Below are positions 35,783 through 48,059 of a stretch of 64,000 bases of DNA, one piece after another. Source of the stretch: Polytrichum commune (Eukaryota > Streptophyta > Polytrichopsida > Polytrichales > Polytrichaceae); assembly GCA_950295325.1 (NCBI GenBank), contig OX485805.1:35513501-35577500 (forward strand), given 5' to 3'. The notes beneath the pieces are model-generated. The model was not told where the DNA came from, did not search any database, and saw only the letters and a list, made by a program, of their open reading frames with translations. Numbering within the stretch: position 1 is the stretch's first letter; each line of letters begins with the position of its first letter. The position numbers and the translations under genes are program-made.

Positions 35783-38700
35783 ATGGCGAATACGAGACAT
35801 GTCGAGTTTGAAGTGAGGAATGCGATTGCAGTGGTGGCGCTCACTCTCGTGGTGAGTGCAATACTCGTGCAATTGCTCACGTGGCTGCGGAATGTTTTGT
35901 GGGAGCCGTTGAGGTTGAAACGGTTCATGGCGAAGCAGGGCGTGGGAGGACCGCCCTTCCGATTTCTTGTTGGAAACCAACCGGAGGCCTCCAAGTATGC
36001 ACTATCGTTTCCGGAGGCTCTGCCTCTCGACGATGATTTTGGGCAATTCTCGCCCACCGTGACACCGCAATACGTCTTGTATTTCCCCAAATATGGTACG
36101 CAATCAATCAGCTGACATTGAGAGGAACCCCTTGATACCTTTAATTCGCAGGCTCTGAATTGAAAGAATTCAGGTTTGCACCTTCAACAGTTTCCAGGTT
36201 TCGAAGAACGTCTTTGAAGCAAATTTTTCCAGGGTTGGAAACTATGCCCTCTTGAATGTCAGTCGTCTCTAACTCACTTTGATAATTGCTGCATCTAATA
36301 AATCAATATACTGTACTTTCTTCACAACGAGGAGCAATGTGATGCTTGGTAAGCACATGTGCAGATGAGAGAATTGCATTGATACCATTTCAGGGTTCGA
36401 AATTAGAGAACGTTCACACTTTCAGCAGTTGTTGTGTTTAGAACTTATGAGAGGTAGATTGTTTGGGTTGGTAACTCTCAGGCATTAGCTGTTTCTGGAT
36501 CATATCTAATGCTGAATATTCTAGTGGTCTGGTGATTTGTTAATTCACAAAGAGGAGTGATGTGCTTGAAAAGACAGAGCAAGGGCATTGAGAGGAGTCC
36601 CATTGATACCATTTGTGGACTTTGAATCGAAGGAGGTTTACAAGTCCTAACCATCAAGTTTTGAACTCATCAGAAGCAATTTTTTCCGGGATGTCAACTC
36701 GCTCCTTTTGAACAGAAGTTTCTGAATCACTTCTGATGCTGAATCTAAGGGATTGATGATTTTTTTTATTCAACAAAGAGGAGCAACGTGCTTGGAAAGC
36801 GGGCTATGATAGGAATCTATTGATGCCATCTGCTGACTCTGCATCAGAAAAAAGTTTTTCGTAAATGGGTCTTAGATGGTTAGACTTCTCCTAGGATATG
36901 AAACATGGGATTAGTAGCAGATGGTTAACAAATCTAAATCGAGGGCGCAGTCACTTATAATTTCTGAAGCTCACATGCATATCTTATGCTTTTTCAAAGT
37001 GAAGATTCCCATGCTCATTAAACGTTCATATAGGTCAACCCCCCCAACAATGTTGTGAATTAAGCTGAGAATAGAATAGTTGTCATACTTTGAGCAGACA
37101 GTCCAATGCCTTTTGAGTCATTAAGTTGTTTTGATATCTGTTCTTGGAGCCACAGCTAACTACATACCACTCAAATAAAAGATTTCAATTTAGAAAAGCA
37201 GTCAGATAAGGGCTGTCTACCTTACACCTTATTGAGATGTCGATGCTCTTCAAACCAATCAGAAGCAATATCTAATTGTGTGCAAAAAGGGCAACCCTCG
37301 TACAATGTGCTCCAGAATCACGTTATGAAAGTGGATTTAATCATTTCATGCTATTCGTACTTGAGTCACATATTTGCATTCAACGCTAATTGTTTGGTTA
37401 CTCTAGTGACAGGATGATTATTGCGTGCAGGGAATCGTTTTGTGTATTGGGTTGGGTCCGAAACGCGGCTAGTGGTGAAAGAGCCAGAGATTGCGAAAAT
37501 TGTGTTTGCAGCGAAACATGAAGATTTCGCGAAACCGGAAATCGATAGTTTACTCACCTCCCTCGTTCTTGGCAAAGGATTGTTCCATCGGTTTGGTCCC
37601 AAGTGGGCCATAGAGCGGCAGACACTGAATCCTTTCTTCCGCCACGAAGCACTCAAGGTGAATTTAGCACTGAAATCATCACCTCTGGATCTAAGAATAT
37701 TTAAGGTAGAGGGGTCTTAAATTGTTGTTGTTATTTTTGTTGTTGTTTTTTCCAATTAGCCCACTTCACCTAGAATATAAAACACGTGATTAGTACAAGA
37801 TGGTTGGCAGATCCGCATTGAGGGTGTAGGCACTTTGCTCAATATTGTCGGAACTCATATGAATATCTTATTCATTATCAAAGTGGAGATTCTCGTGCTC
37901 ATTAAATGGTCATATAGGTTTCTCCATCAATGCTCACTAATGAGTCTAGAATGTAACTCTTATTCTGAGCATGTAAGTCCAATTTCTTTAAACACATATG
38001 TTTTTGGTATACATTCTTGAAGCTACACCTAACCACACATCACTCAAACATAATCATGTGTTCAATTAACATACGGAACTGAATTACGCATGTCTATTGT
38101 CTTGGTCGTTGAGCACACTTGGTTGTATGCGCCTCAACCCAAAAAACTTGTGTTTATTTACTATGGTATTTTGGGCCTTAGGTGGTCACTTCTAATTGAA
38201 CAACTACATTTAAGTGGTACATGACAAGGCTGTTTGTTATTAAGTTACACCAAAAAGTTGGTGAGATTAGATTTATATGCTGAGAAAATTGATACCATTC
38301 TAGGTTCTAAAATAACTAACATAATGGGGAGGGTCAAAGAGATTCTTCACTTTGACCTCTTATAACTTTCTCATCTCAACTCCAACTATGAAGTTTAAAA
38401 TGATAATCGTTGTGATTCCCAACTGCTAGCTGGATAAGACAAATCCCGATCTCATACAATGGCCAATATTGTATGTGGAGTTGGAAGTGCCCACAAGAAG
38501 GCCACAGACCTTGAGTACAATGAGGAACCTAAGCTTTAGAGTAGAAGAACAACCCTTGGGTGGCAATTCTCTGTAGCACTCGTAGGAGTCCTCATGTTTA
38601 GAACTTAGTTTGGAGCTCTTAAATTGTTGTTAAGAATCATTATTGTGGAGTTGCTCTTGCATTATAAGCATTTTGAAGACTATGAATTCTAAGAATTGTT

Positions 38701-41700
38701 TATTCTTTCTAAGAAGTGGAAATTCAATATCTACGGGGTTTGGAGGGTGACCCATGTCTTAAAAGCATTTCTCCTAGTTGGTTCTAAAAATCACATTTGG
38801 AAGTACAAACCTTTTCTAATCTAGACACAAATTGTATCAATGGATCATTCTCAATGCCCTTAGCTTTCCAACGATATTGCCTCTCTTAGATTGTGAAATA
38901 AGATGTCATCAACTCATTAGAAAGATTACAATTGATTCAGAAACAACTGTTCAAAAGGAGAGTTATCACCCCAGGTGAACAACCAAGACAGTGGTGTTCT
39001 AAACTCTTGACAGGATGTTTGAAGAGACTCCTCCATATGAATAAACGAGAGGCTTAGAGGTGAGAGGAAGATCATCGGTTCTCATGTGCCTTTTCTTACC
39101 AAAAACAGTTTATTCTTCCTCTGAATCTCTACCAATGTTGTTGTAGGGTTACGTGGAAGCTATGGTGAAGGGGTCGACTGTGGAGCTTGAAAACTGGGAG
39201 CACAGGGTAGCGGAAGCAGGTGGCTCACTTGAGTTTGACGTGGAGGCCGATGTTCACACCATATCTGGGAGAATCATTTCGTTTACGGCCTTTGGATATG
39301 ATTCGTTTGAAAAGGGTCAACAGATTTATCACCTCCAGACACAATATGCAAAAGAAGTCTTCGAAGCTTTTCAAGGGCACACATTTTGGATTCCAGGCTT
39401 CAGGTACGTAACAATCATATTCAAAGCCTTCCCTCAATTGCATTTCCTTCACTCAATCACATTGTTAGTAAGAAACTGGTATTTCAGGTGATCAAGCCTT
39501 TGGTTTGTGGTGGTAATGAATTTCGTACAGATGTACTGGTGCTAGAATAATTCTTCTGGGCACTATAAATGTCGTTTCGAACACCAATTGGAAGCTGAAA
39601 TATTGAGTCAACGAGGATTCGATCCAGGCATCGACAATTGTACACTATGTGAAACTTGAACACAAGATGAATTACGCCAATGAAAATATTGAATGTGCTT
39701 TTGGCAATGAAATGAAGTGTGTGTGTGTGTGTGTCTGTGGAAATAAATAAATAAATAAATAATTCTAAATGTCGAGCTTGGGAGGAAACACCATAGTTGA
39801 GAAAACCGATGTCACTGAAACACTGGCCCACTTATGTGCAGGTTTTTGCCCACGAGACAGAACAAACTGATGCAACACCTCGACACCAAAATCAACACGT
39901 TGTTGCACGAAATAATTGACAACAGACGCAAATCCTCGACGCAAACAAAGACGGGGAGTCACTATGGTGATGACCTTCTTGGACGCATGCTCACAGCTGC
40001 ATCCGATGGATGGGACGAGGATGTGGTGGAGTTCAACCTTGCGTCAGTGTTCAACAATTGCAAATTAATTTTCTACGCTGGACAAGACACCGTGGCAGTA
40101 TCGGTCGTGTACACAATGATGATGCTGGCACGCTACCCGGAGTGGCAAGACCGGGCTCGCCAAGAGATCCTGAACGTGGTTGGCAACGACGACAATTTCG
40201 ACACAGGAAAGCTTCATGATCTGAAAATTGTAAGTCAAACAAATGATTCCTTGATCAATTATAGATTTAGTGATCGTTACAAATAACTTGATGCTTAGTC
40301 ACGCATAAGTTGGATGTCTGCAAGAAATAGTGTCTGTGTGTGATATATGGGCCTTGTTTTGTTTGTTTTGTTTGTTTACATCGAAGGTGAATTATTTCTT
40401 GTTTTCCATCCTAGTACCTTGGTGTTAGTGTCATGTGTCCATACATATATTTTCTTATGTTCAATTCTAATACTAAACGTTCATTTTTCATGTAGCCATG
40501 ATTTTGTGTATTGTTGGCCATGTTTGGTGCCACATGTAAAGTTATACAATTGATATGCAATACATTTTTGGTTCTATCGGTACACACTTGAACGATGATT
40601 GTGAGGAAAAAAATTGGGATCGTTTTGATTAATTTTTGTTGTCCTTTTGATTCCTTGATCCTAAGGTGAACAATTTTGACAGCACCCATGAATGTCCTTT
40701 AAGGAATCAAAATGATATCTTAGATGACCCTATTCCTTGTAAATTAACTTTGTTGGTCTACTCAATATGGAGTATAAAATGTAGGTATGATCCAAAATAT
40801 GCTCCACAATACAAATCTAAGCACACCAAGTATGTAAAGTTGTCTAAAATAGTCCTTAAACTGTTAGACACCCAAAAGTAGTACCCCAACCGTGAATGCC
40901 CCCCTAAGGTTTAGAGGATTCTTTTTGACAATAGGTGTGTTGGTTTCAATCATTGTTGTCATATGGTCATAGTCCTTAATAACTACCATGTATGTTCTTC
41001 TTAGGGTTTGCATTTGGGTTCTAGGTATTTAGTATTTACATACTAGAGGCTCTTGGAGCGCTCGTGGGCTTCCTTGAGCTTTTTTTCCTTCTCTGGATTC
41101 TAGCTAACTTATTGTGCTCTTGTCTTTGTTTTTTTGATATAATTGTTGAGTTACATGCTCTGGATGAAAAAAAAAAAAAAAACGTTCAATGATTTTCTCA
41201 TTGGAAAGTGAAAGTGAATTTAATGTGTATTAAAGTATTATTTAATGATTTAATTTCTTTATATGTAGTGGAGGCATTCATCACATAAAACTGAAAAGCT
41301 TAGTATAAATACATGAATCCATTTTCAAGTATGTTGTTAGTACGTATACAACTGTTTTTCTCTATAAAATTCATATATATAGGGGGTTTGATTTCATAGT
41401 GACCCACACACATCATTTAGGTTTCCAATGAAGAGTCCACCCCCTGAGGAAGAAATGAGGTGAAAATTAGAATCTATAGCCCATCGGTACACTAAATACT
41501 ATATTTAGTATCACCATTTCTATTTGTCTTGCCCAATATTAATTGTAAACCACCCATGTAGTGTCACTAACACTAAATGTAGACCTAACATTATTTGTCA
41601 TTCCTTGTGAGAAATTTGGGCATCATAGATTCACAAAGTTACAACTACTATTAATTACTAAGTGATTTCTCATCCAGATTTCAAACACCCATGACAATAT

Positions 41701-42753
41701 TCCATTACAGAATTGTTAGGATGCACAATCTACCAAACTAAAAGTAGGTGAACTAGAAGTACGTTGGGATGAGAGTACTTGTGAACTTATTCATAAATAG
41801 TGCCATTAGAAACGTTACCACTATTTACTATCTTGTGTAGATCTCTAATTGTCTTTCTTTGAAGTATGCATACTTACGACAAGTTGTGGAATGATTTTTT
41901 GTGTCGCTAGATGTAATATCTATTATCTTGTGTAGATCTCTGGTTGTTTTTCTTTGAAGTATGCATACTTACGATGAGCTGTGGAATGATTTTTATGTCA
42001 CTAGATGTAATATCTATTATCTTGTGTAGATCTCTGATTGTTTTTCTTTGAAGTATGCATACTTACAACGAGTTGTGGAATGATGATTTTGTGTCACTAG
42101 ATGTAATATTTATTATCTTGTGTAGATCTCTGATTGTTTTTCTTTGAAGTATGCATACTTACGATGAGCTGTGGAATGATGATTTTGTGTCACTAGATGT
42201 GATATTTATTATCTTGTGTAGATCTCTGATTGTTTTTCTTTGAAGTATGCATACTTACGACGAGCTGTGAGCTGTGGAATGATTTTTTTTTGTAATTTGT
42301 TTGTTTGTTTGTTTGTAGCTAGAGAGTACGGTGAATGAGACTATGCGGCTGTTTTCGGTAGCCACAACAACTACCAATACCCGGCTCGCAATGAAGGATG
42401 TGAAGGTGGGAGATCTAATCATCCCCAAAGGCTTGGTCATCGAGATCGCACGCCAAGCCATGCACAAAGATCCGGAATGTTGGGGTGAAGACACCGGGAA
42501 GTTCAATCCCGGGCGATTTGTGGGCGGTGTTTTGAAGGCGAGCAACCATCCACAAGCGTTCATGCCGTTTGGTTATGGGCCCAAGACATGCATAGCCATG
42601 GTATTCGCGATGAACGAAATGAAGATTATTTTGGCCATGATCCTCAAGCGGTTCCGACTCGTTCCATCGCCACTGTACAAGCACCACCCTACGGTGGCGC
42701 TGGTGCAAATGCCAAAGCATGGCATGCACCTCATCCTCAAGTCCCTAGCATGA
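35783..42753 (+). CDS. Cytochrome P450, CYP72-clan type
   Basis: Five in-frame exons: 35783-36095, 37431-37657, 39147-39403, 39842-40229, 42319-42753; 539 residues, normal for a plant microsomal P450. An N-terminal membrane anchor (about residues 14-35) is followed by WEPLRLKRFMAKQGVGGPPF, typical of the CYP72 clan. The I-helix AGQDT (345-349) carries the oxygen-activation Thr; the K-helix ETMR supplies ExxR (Glu402, Arg405). The PERF position reads PGRF (459-462). The heme loop is FGYGPKTCIA with ligand Cys486, but the usual Arg is Lys484 and the Gly after Cys is Ala488. Expected role is NADPH-P450 reductase-dependent monooxygenation at the ER; substrate unknown (clan members act on hormones, terpenoids and fatty acids). 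The ATG at 35,783 is the first in frame and opens the anchor. The family number cannot be assigned by eye. Confidence 0.9.
36100..36900. repeat. Diverged tandem repeats in P450 intron 1
   Basis: Roughly four degenerate units of about 230 bp, recognised by (CATT)GAGAGGA(A/G)(C/T)CCC(A/C)TTGATACC and related words at about 36,116, 36,377, 36,593 and 36,815, each followed by a GACTCTGAAT-like or GGTTCGAAAT-like word and later GGAGCAA(T/C)GTG. Confidence 0.55.
41380..41830. repeat. Dispersed repeats in P450 intron 4 (inverted-family block plus R1 copy 3)
   Basis: 41,380-41,460 is the reverse complement of 30,130-30,235. Directly after it, 41,497-41,830 is the third R1 copy (TTTAGTATCACCATTTCTAT, TTTGTCATTCCTTGTGAG, AGAATTGTTAGGATGCA). 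Their adjacency suggests a nested or composite element. Confidence 0.7.
41830..42290. repeat. 94-96 bp tandem repeat, five copies, ending at the last P450 splice acceptor
   Basis: ATCTTGTGTAGATCTCT begins at 41,830, 41,925, 42,019, 42,115 and 42,211. Each unit contains TTTCTTTGAAGTATGCATAC and GTGGAATGAT. The array is followed by a TTTG-rich tract and the AG at 42,317-42,318 that opens the final exon. Confidence 0.92.
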
Positions 42754-43880
42754 TTCTTGTCCTCCCGTACCTCGGCCCACGCATACTTATATAGCAATTG
42801 TAGATACGTAGAGACCACACAAGAATCTAAGATGTGGAACAATGTGACGACATGTCAAGTCGTTGGAGGGGTGAAAAAGATTGTATGCTTGGTGCTGCTC
42901 TAAGTTGTTGTCTTCTTAACCATGTTTCGTTTAGCTAGTATGGAATTGCAATTTCCCACTCTTAACACTATATTCGTTAATCGGAGACTTTGGAAAGTCT
43001 CAAAATCAAATTCACCCATAGTTTGGGATGCCAATATTGTGAGCATACATTATAATGGGAACATTGGGAACATTGGGAAAATGATAGTTCATAAGTTTGT
43101 ACGCAAAGAATATTTACATTACTAAATATAGTAATTTTAAAATATCGTGATCAAAACATGAACTTCACATGGAAAATAACAATCAAATCTCCCAAAAAAT
43201 AGTTTTATATCATTATAGAGTCTAGGATGCGCATCCCATATGGAAAGGTCTTATTGAATTAGATGGCATATCCCAAACTTATTTAAAATAAGTTTGAATG
43301 TAGCCGCAATACAACCAAGACTATATAATGCCCCTATTTTCACACTAATTCCAACCTATGTTATGTCCACCAAAAGATGTATCCACAAACACACCCACCA
43401 CGATTGTCCCGTCAATATTGTCAGCCGATCGGGAAGAGAGTTCACATTCATTATCTAAAGACGATGCATATGTCGACAACACAAAGGCACTATCTACTAC
43501 ATCCACTACCATCACACCTAAAAAACAACCATGGAATGGACAACCGCATAACCGATGCTATGCAAATAAGAGTGGACACACTATATGTGAGTATATATGA
43601 CCTGAAATACATACATTTTCCAACTAAAGAGACAATAGTGACTAGCAAACCAAAGACACGCTCGCATTGTGGACATTAAAAAGTAGGTGTTGGGATACCA
43701 TTGGAGAACCTCATAAATAAACACGAACATGTGTTCCAAAACAATCCATGGTCAAGTGCAAATAATCCTTATTTTTCCATTCCAATAAACATGGGCATCA
43801 CATGGTGTTATTTATTATCTTTAGAAGGCGTTGAAATGATTTGTTAAGTAACCATGGGCATGGTTCTACATCAATACAAG
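42754..43880. other. P450 3' flank and gene-free spacer
   Basis: AT-rich DNA without a supported gene. An 80-residue Ser/Thr/Pro-rich open frame (43,358-43,600) has no recognised domain. Confidence 0.45.
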
Positions 43881-43889
43881 ACATGATTT

Positions 43890-44935
43890 TCACATATGTT
43901 CACGAACGCGCGGTCGTAAAGCACATCCCATTTCATGATCAAATGTGCATGGGACAAACAACACATGATGTTAAAGATCACACGATACATATATTCACAT
44001 TGGTGTCAAAGAACATTATACATGCATATGAAAAAAATTGAATGATATGGATTTAAAAAATATTAGTCGCATACACAGTCGACACGATGTATGTCGTCGA
44101 TTATAGGCCCAAAATACAAAAAAATACGACTTGAGATATACGAATGGGCGTTCGTATACCTCCCTATACATATTCCAGGAGGGTATCTTTATGAACGGCC
44201 GCGTGTATGTCACATGTTGTATTTTTTATGGCAGATAAAATTTAGATTGTAATAATTGTGGTATTTTACGGATGTACTTTCGCAAAACGTATGCCATCAT
44301 ACGGGTATTTGGGGCAATTGGATTGGTATACTCCATACGAATGGCCGTTCGTAAAGCTTTGGTAGGTATCTTTATGAATGTCCATTCGTATATCATCATG
44401 ACAGACTTGTATCATATATCATCATCATATTTGGGTCGATGCATAGATGTGTCTATGTATGGATGTTGTTTGGATACATAGACCATATTCACAGGTGGTA
44501 TTTACAAACGACCGTTCATAAGGCTTTGGGTCATATCTTTACGAACGTGCGTTCGTATATCACCATGACATATTGTTTGGGTCTATGCATAGATGTATGT
44601 CCATCTATGGATGTTCCTAGACACATAGACCATACTCACAGGTGGTATTTACGAACGCACGTTCGTATATCACTATGATATATTGTTTGGGTCTATGCAT
44701 AGATGTATGTCTATCTATGGATATTGCTAGATAAATAGACCATACTCACAGGTGATATTTACGAACGCACGTTCGTAAACTCTTAGCCATCACATGTGAT
44801 TGAATCATTAATACAAATGCGTTCATTTGTGATTTACGAACGCGCGTTTGTAAACTCTCAATCACCATATATGTTTCAACCAATACTACAAATGCGTTGA
44901 TTTGTGATTTACAAACGTGCGTTTGTAAACTCTCA
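43890..44935. repeat. Outer, diverged palindrome array (left)
   Basis: About ten CpG-rich palindromes of the form (T)TACGAACG-NN-CGTTCGTA(A), some degenerate: near 43,900, 44,140, 44,336, 44,380, 44,508, 44,540, 44,650, 44,758, 44,836 and 44,910. From 44,430 to 44,800 they sit in a higher-order unit of about 110-120 bp containing CATAGATGTATGTC, ATAGACCATACTCACAGGTG and TATTTACGAACGCACG. Short open frames here are by-products of the repeat. Confidence 0.8.
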
Positions 44936-44994
44936 ACCATCATCTATGTTTGAACCAATACTACAAATGCATTGATTTGTGATTTGTGATTTAT

Positions 44995-45895
44995 ATTTGT
45001 ACCATAGGTTGGTTGAAGCTTAGAAACGTTGGATCTGGATTTGGTTTGCGAAAACCACCTTTGATAAAAAACGTTAGCTAGTCATAAGGACCCGAAAACT
45101 ACACTATAGGTTGTAGAAGGTTACAAATGCCAGCTCTAAGCTTATATTATGGAAACAACATCTAAAAGTTGGCCATACAGAACAAAAACGTGAGCTCGTA
45201 GGTAGTGTCCAAGACATATTTTTTAGCCTTAAACGGAAGTTTAAGGCGATCATACGTCAAAGGAGTTTTCTAGAGATGCACTAGGTTGGGAGGTGTTTTT
45301 GCAAGGCTTGGAAATGACTAGCAACAAAAGAATTAATGTAGCAAGGAAGGACTGCAAACACCCATTAACAATGGGCTTTCATATATACGTACTATGCAGC
45401 ATTTGGTTGCTGCGCAGAAGTTTACGAAAATGTGGGCCGATGTTTTTACGAACGCCCGTTCGTAAATGTGCATCGAGGTTTACGAACGTCCGTTCGTAAA
45501 TGTGGGCCGAGATTTACGAACGCACGTTCGTAATTGTGCAGCACTTAGTTTCTGCGCAGAAGCTTACGAAAATGTGGGCCGATGTTTACGAACGCCCGTT
45601 CGTAAATGTGGGCCAAGGTTTACGGCCCGTTCGTAAATGTACGCTGACGTTTACGAACGCACGTTCGTAACTATGCAGCACTTGGTTGCTGCAAAGAAGT
45701 GTACGAAAATGTGGGCCGAGGTTTACGAACGCCCGTTCGTAAATGTGCGCTGACGTTTACGAACGCACGTTCGTAACTATGCAGCACTTGGTTGCTGCAA
45801 AGAAGTGTACAAAAATATGGGCCGAGGTTTACGAACGCCCGTTCGTAAATGTGGGCCGACGTTTACGAACGGGCGTTCGTAAAACTCCGGAATAC
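44995..45895. repeat. Left arm of a large inverted repeat
   Basis: 45,001-45,395 matches the reverse complement of 61,523-61,917 over about 395 bp with few differences (about 20 counted by eye). The inner part (45,440-45,890) is a palindrome array whose linker words also match the right arm inverted. Both arms therefore belong to one foldback-like structure with a centre of about 3 kb. Confidence 0.85.
45440..45890. repeat. Palindrome array, forward orientation
   Basis: Ten palindromes in about 450 bp, arms TTTACGAACG and CGTTCGTAAA around CC, TC, CA or GG; one copy lacks a few bases. Linkers are about 12 bp (TGTGGGCCGAGG type), with a longer linker (GCAGCACTTGGTTGCTGC, then AGAAG, TACGAAAATGTGGGCCGA) every two to three palindromes, giving a higher-order period. 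Confidence 0.92.
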
Positions 45896-45904
45896 GCGGC
45901 GGTA

Positions 45905-47925
45905 TATGCGGTGGATATACGTTGTACGTACATGAAGTGTGTAGTGTGGACGCATAGAAATGTGATATGCGCGCACTCCTACAAGTCTCTAGAGCAGTCT
46001 CTAGAGCATGCCGCAAAAAAGAGCTATGGTGTGGGGGGGAAGACCTTTAAGTACTGCTCTAGGGCGATTCAAAATCCCTTGGATGCTCTTTAAAAAGCGG
46101 ATTCCCGCCGCCTACCTTAACCTAACAATATGTCATTCTATCCATGCGAAACATGTATGACGCTATGTATGGAACATGTATGGCATGCATGCAACATATT
46201 GAAAATATTAATATCGCTCGCACACCTTAGGTGTTACCAAGGCCTCAGGATAAAAACATAAATACTATAATAGTCAAATGTTATTGAAATATGATGATGC
46301 TTAACATTAAATAAATGATTTGCGACCAAGTTATGAAATCCAAGTTTTTGGGCAATTCATACCTATATGTTACCAAGGTCTAAGTGATATATATATACAC
46401 ACATACATACAATGAGGTAGGAGTGGGTCAAAATTAGTTATGGAGGTCCCTAAAATTGTATATATTATATGATTCACATCAAAACATGTCCAGAATATGC
46501 TCACTAAGTGTGTGGACACCAATAAAAAGTCGGATTAATTTGGAATGGCTTGTAAGGTAGAGGAAGGATATGATATGAAACCATACCTAGGTATAATGTA
46601 GGTCTTAATTTAAGTGTAAACCTAGATGTGGAAAGATTGAATTAATCCGGAATGTGTGGCAAGACTGAAATTAATTTGGAATGGTACATAAGGTAGAGTA
46701 AGCATATGAATTCAAAACATACCTAGGTCGAGTCACACTAATTGCATGTTTTTGCATCCTACGAGAAGTAGGTGCATAACTAAAAGTATTCATTTAAAGT
46801 TGAGTCTTAAGACATGCATGTTAGAATAAGATTAAGTATGGACTGTGTGATCAAAATGCACTCAACATTATTAAGGTGAACGAGGAAGAATTCCAAACTT
46901 CACTTTTGACATAAACCAAAGTTGTATCTCAAATCCAATTTTGAATCTTGAAATGACAATCGGCATGATTCTCAATAGTTGTTATTAACCGGATGAAGCA
47001 ATATCCAATCCAACCAACATTGGTAGACCAGTTGGACATGCCCACATACCACAACATGGCCACATATTTTGAATATTGGTAAGATTAAAAGATTTAGGGA
47101 TGTAGGGTTTAGGGTTTGGGGTTAGGGTTTGTGAAAGTTGTGCATGTCCGACAGTTAATACAATAGATTACACACACAAACGATATTGACTACTCAATAG
47201 CCCATATTGCACTCACTTAATTATGTAGAATGCACATTTTATACTTGCCAAATATCCGATCACATGGCTCAAATACACTTAGTTCAAGTTGAAGTTAAAG
47301 TTCAATGCACTATACAAATGTTAGTTCAAGTTGACACCTAATTATATGAATTGATGACATGTTCGAAATTGAATTTCCCTCCACCTCTACTAAAATTAAG
47401 TTCACCCCCTCCCCTTAATCTCAAATTGTGTATTTTATGAAGCTAATAATGATTAGAGGAACTAATGAACAACTTGAAAGATATTTCATTCTTGAAAACA
47501 TTATATTTCAAAACACCATATGAGCATCCTTGTGGTTGGATTCTTCATCAAATTTCTACTAAATGATGTGCATTGTTCACTACAAATTTATACTCCCTAT
47601 GTACCTAATGTTTACAAAAGAACCAAATGTATAGGGACTAATAGAATGGGGAGAAAAAATTCATTTGTATTTATACTAAGCTATTCAAATCAATATGATA
47701 AACACCTATACTACATATACATAATACAAAACATGAATTAAGCATGCCTTCATTTACTTACAAATTCTACTTTTATTTTCATGCAAGAGAGTCATCGAAC
47801 GTTCTTCCATCCTCACAAGTATGGACAAGGTAGTCATATGACTGCCTCCATAATATGACAACAAGTCATGTATCGTAACTTGGATGAAACTAACACATTT
47901 CAATGGTACCAAATTCCCTCCCCAC
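45905..47925. other. Left part of the centre of the inverted-repeat structure
   Basis: No transposase or other gene recognised. It contains CTCTAGAGCA direct repeats at 45,988-46,010, a diverged duplication around CATACCTAGGT (46,590 and 46,720) and an interstitial telomere-like stretch at 47,101-47,131. Confidence 0.5.
47101..47131 (+). repeat. Short interstitial telomere-like repeat
   Basis: Reads GTAGGGTTTAGGGTTTGG then GGTTAGGGTTTG: about four units of the plant TTTAGGG type with slight variation. Too short to be a chromosome end. Confidence 0.8.
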
Positions 47926-47929
47926 CCCT

Positions 47930-48045
47930 ATCCCATCCCAACCCATCCCATCCCATCCCAACCCATCCCATCCCATCCCAACCCATCCCATCCCATCCCA
48001 ACCCATCCCATCCCATCCCAACCCATCCCATCCCATCCCATCCCC
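47930..48045. repeat. CCCATC/CCCAAC 20-bp minisatellite
   Basis: Five to six copies of TCCCAACCCATCCCATCCCA. The minus strand is a regular G-run array (GGGAT, GGGTT), capable in principle of forming G-quadruplexes. Ser/His/Pro-repeat open frames across it in several frames are repeat artefacts. Confidence 0.95.
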
Positions 48046-48059
48046 TCCCCACACCCCAT

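Noticed and set aside
35683..36090. 135-codon antisense frame over P450 exon 1
   Set aside because: Shadow of the P450 coding sequence.
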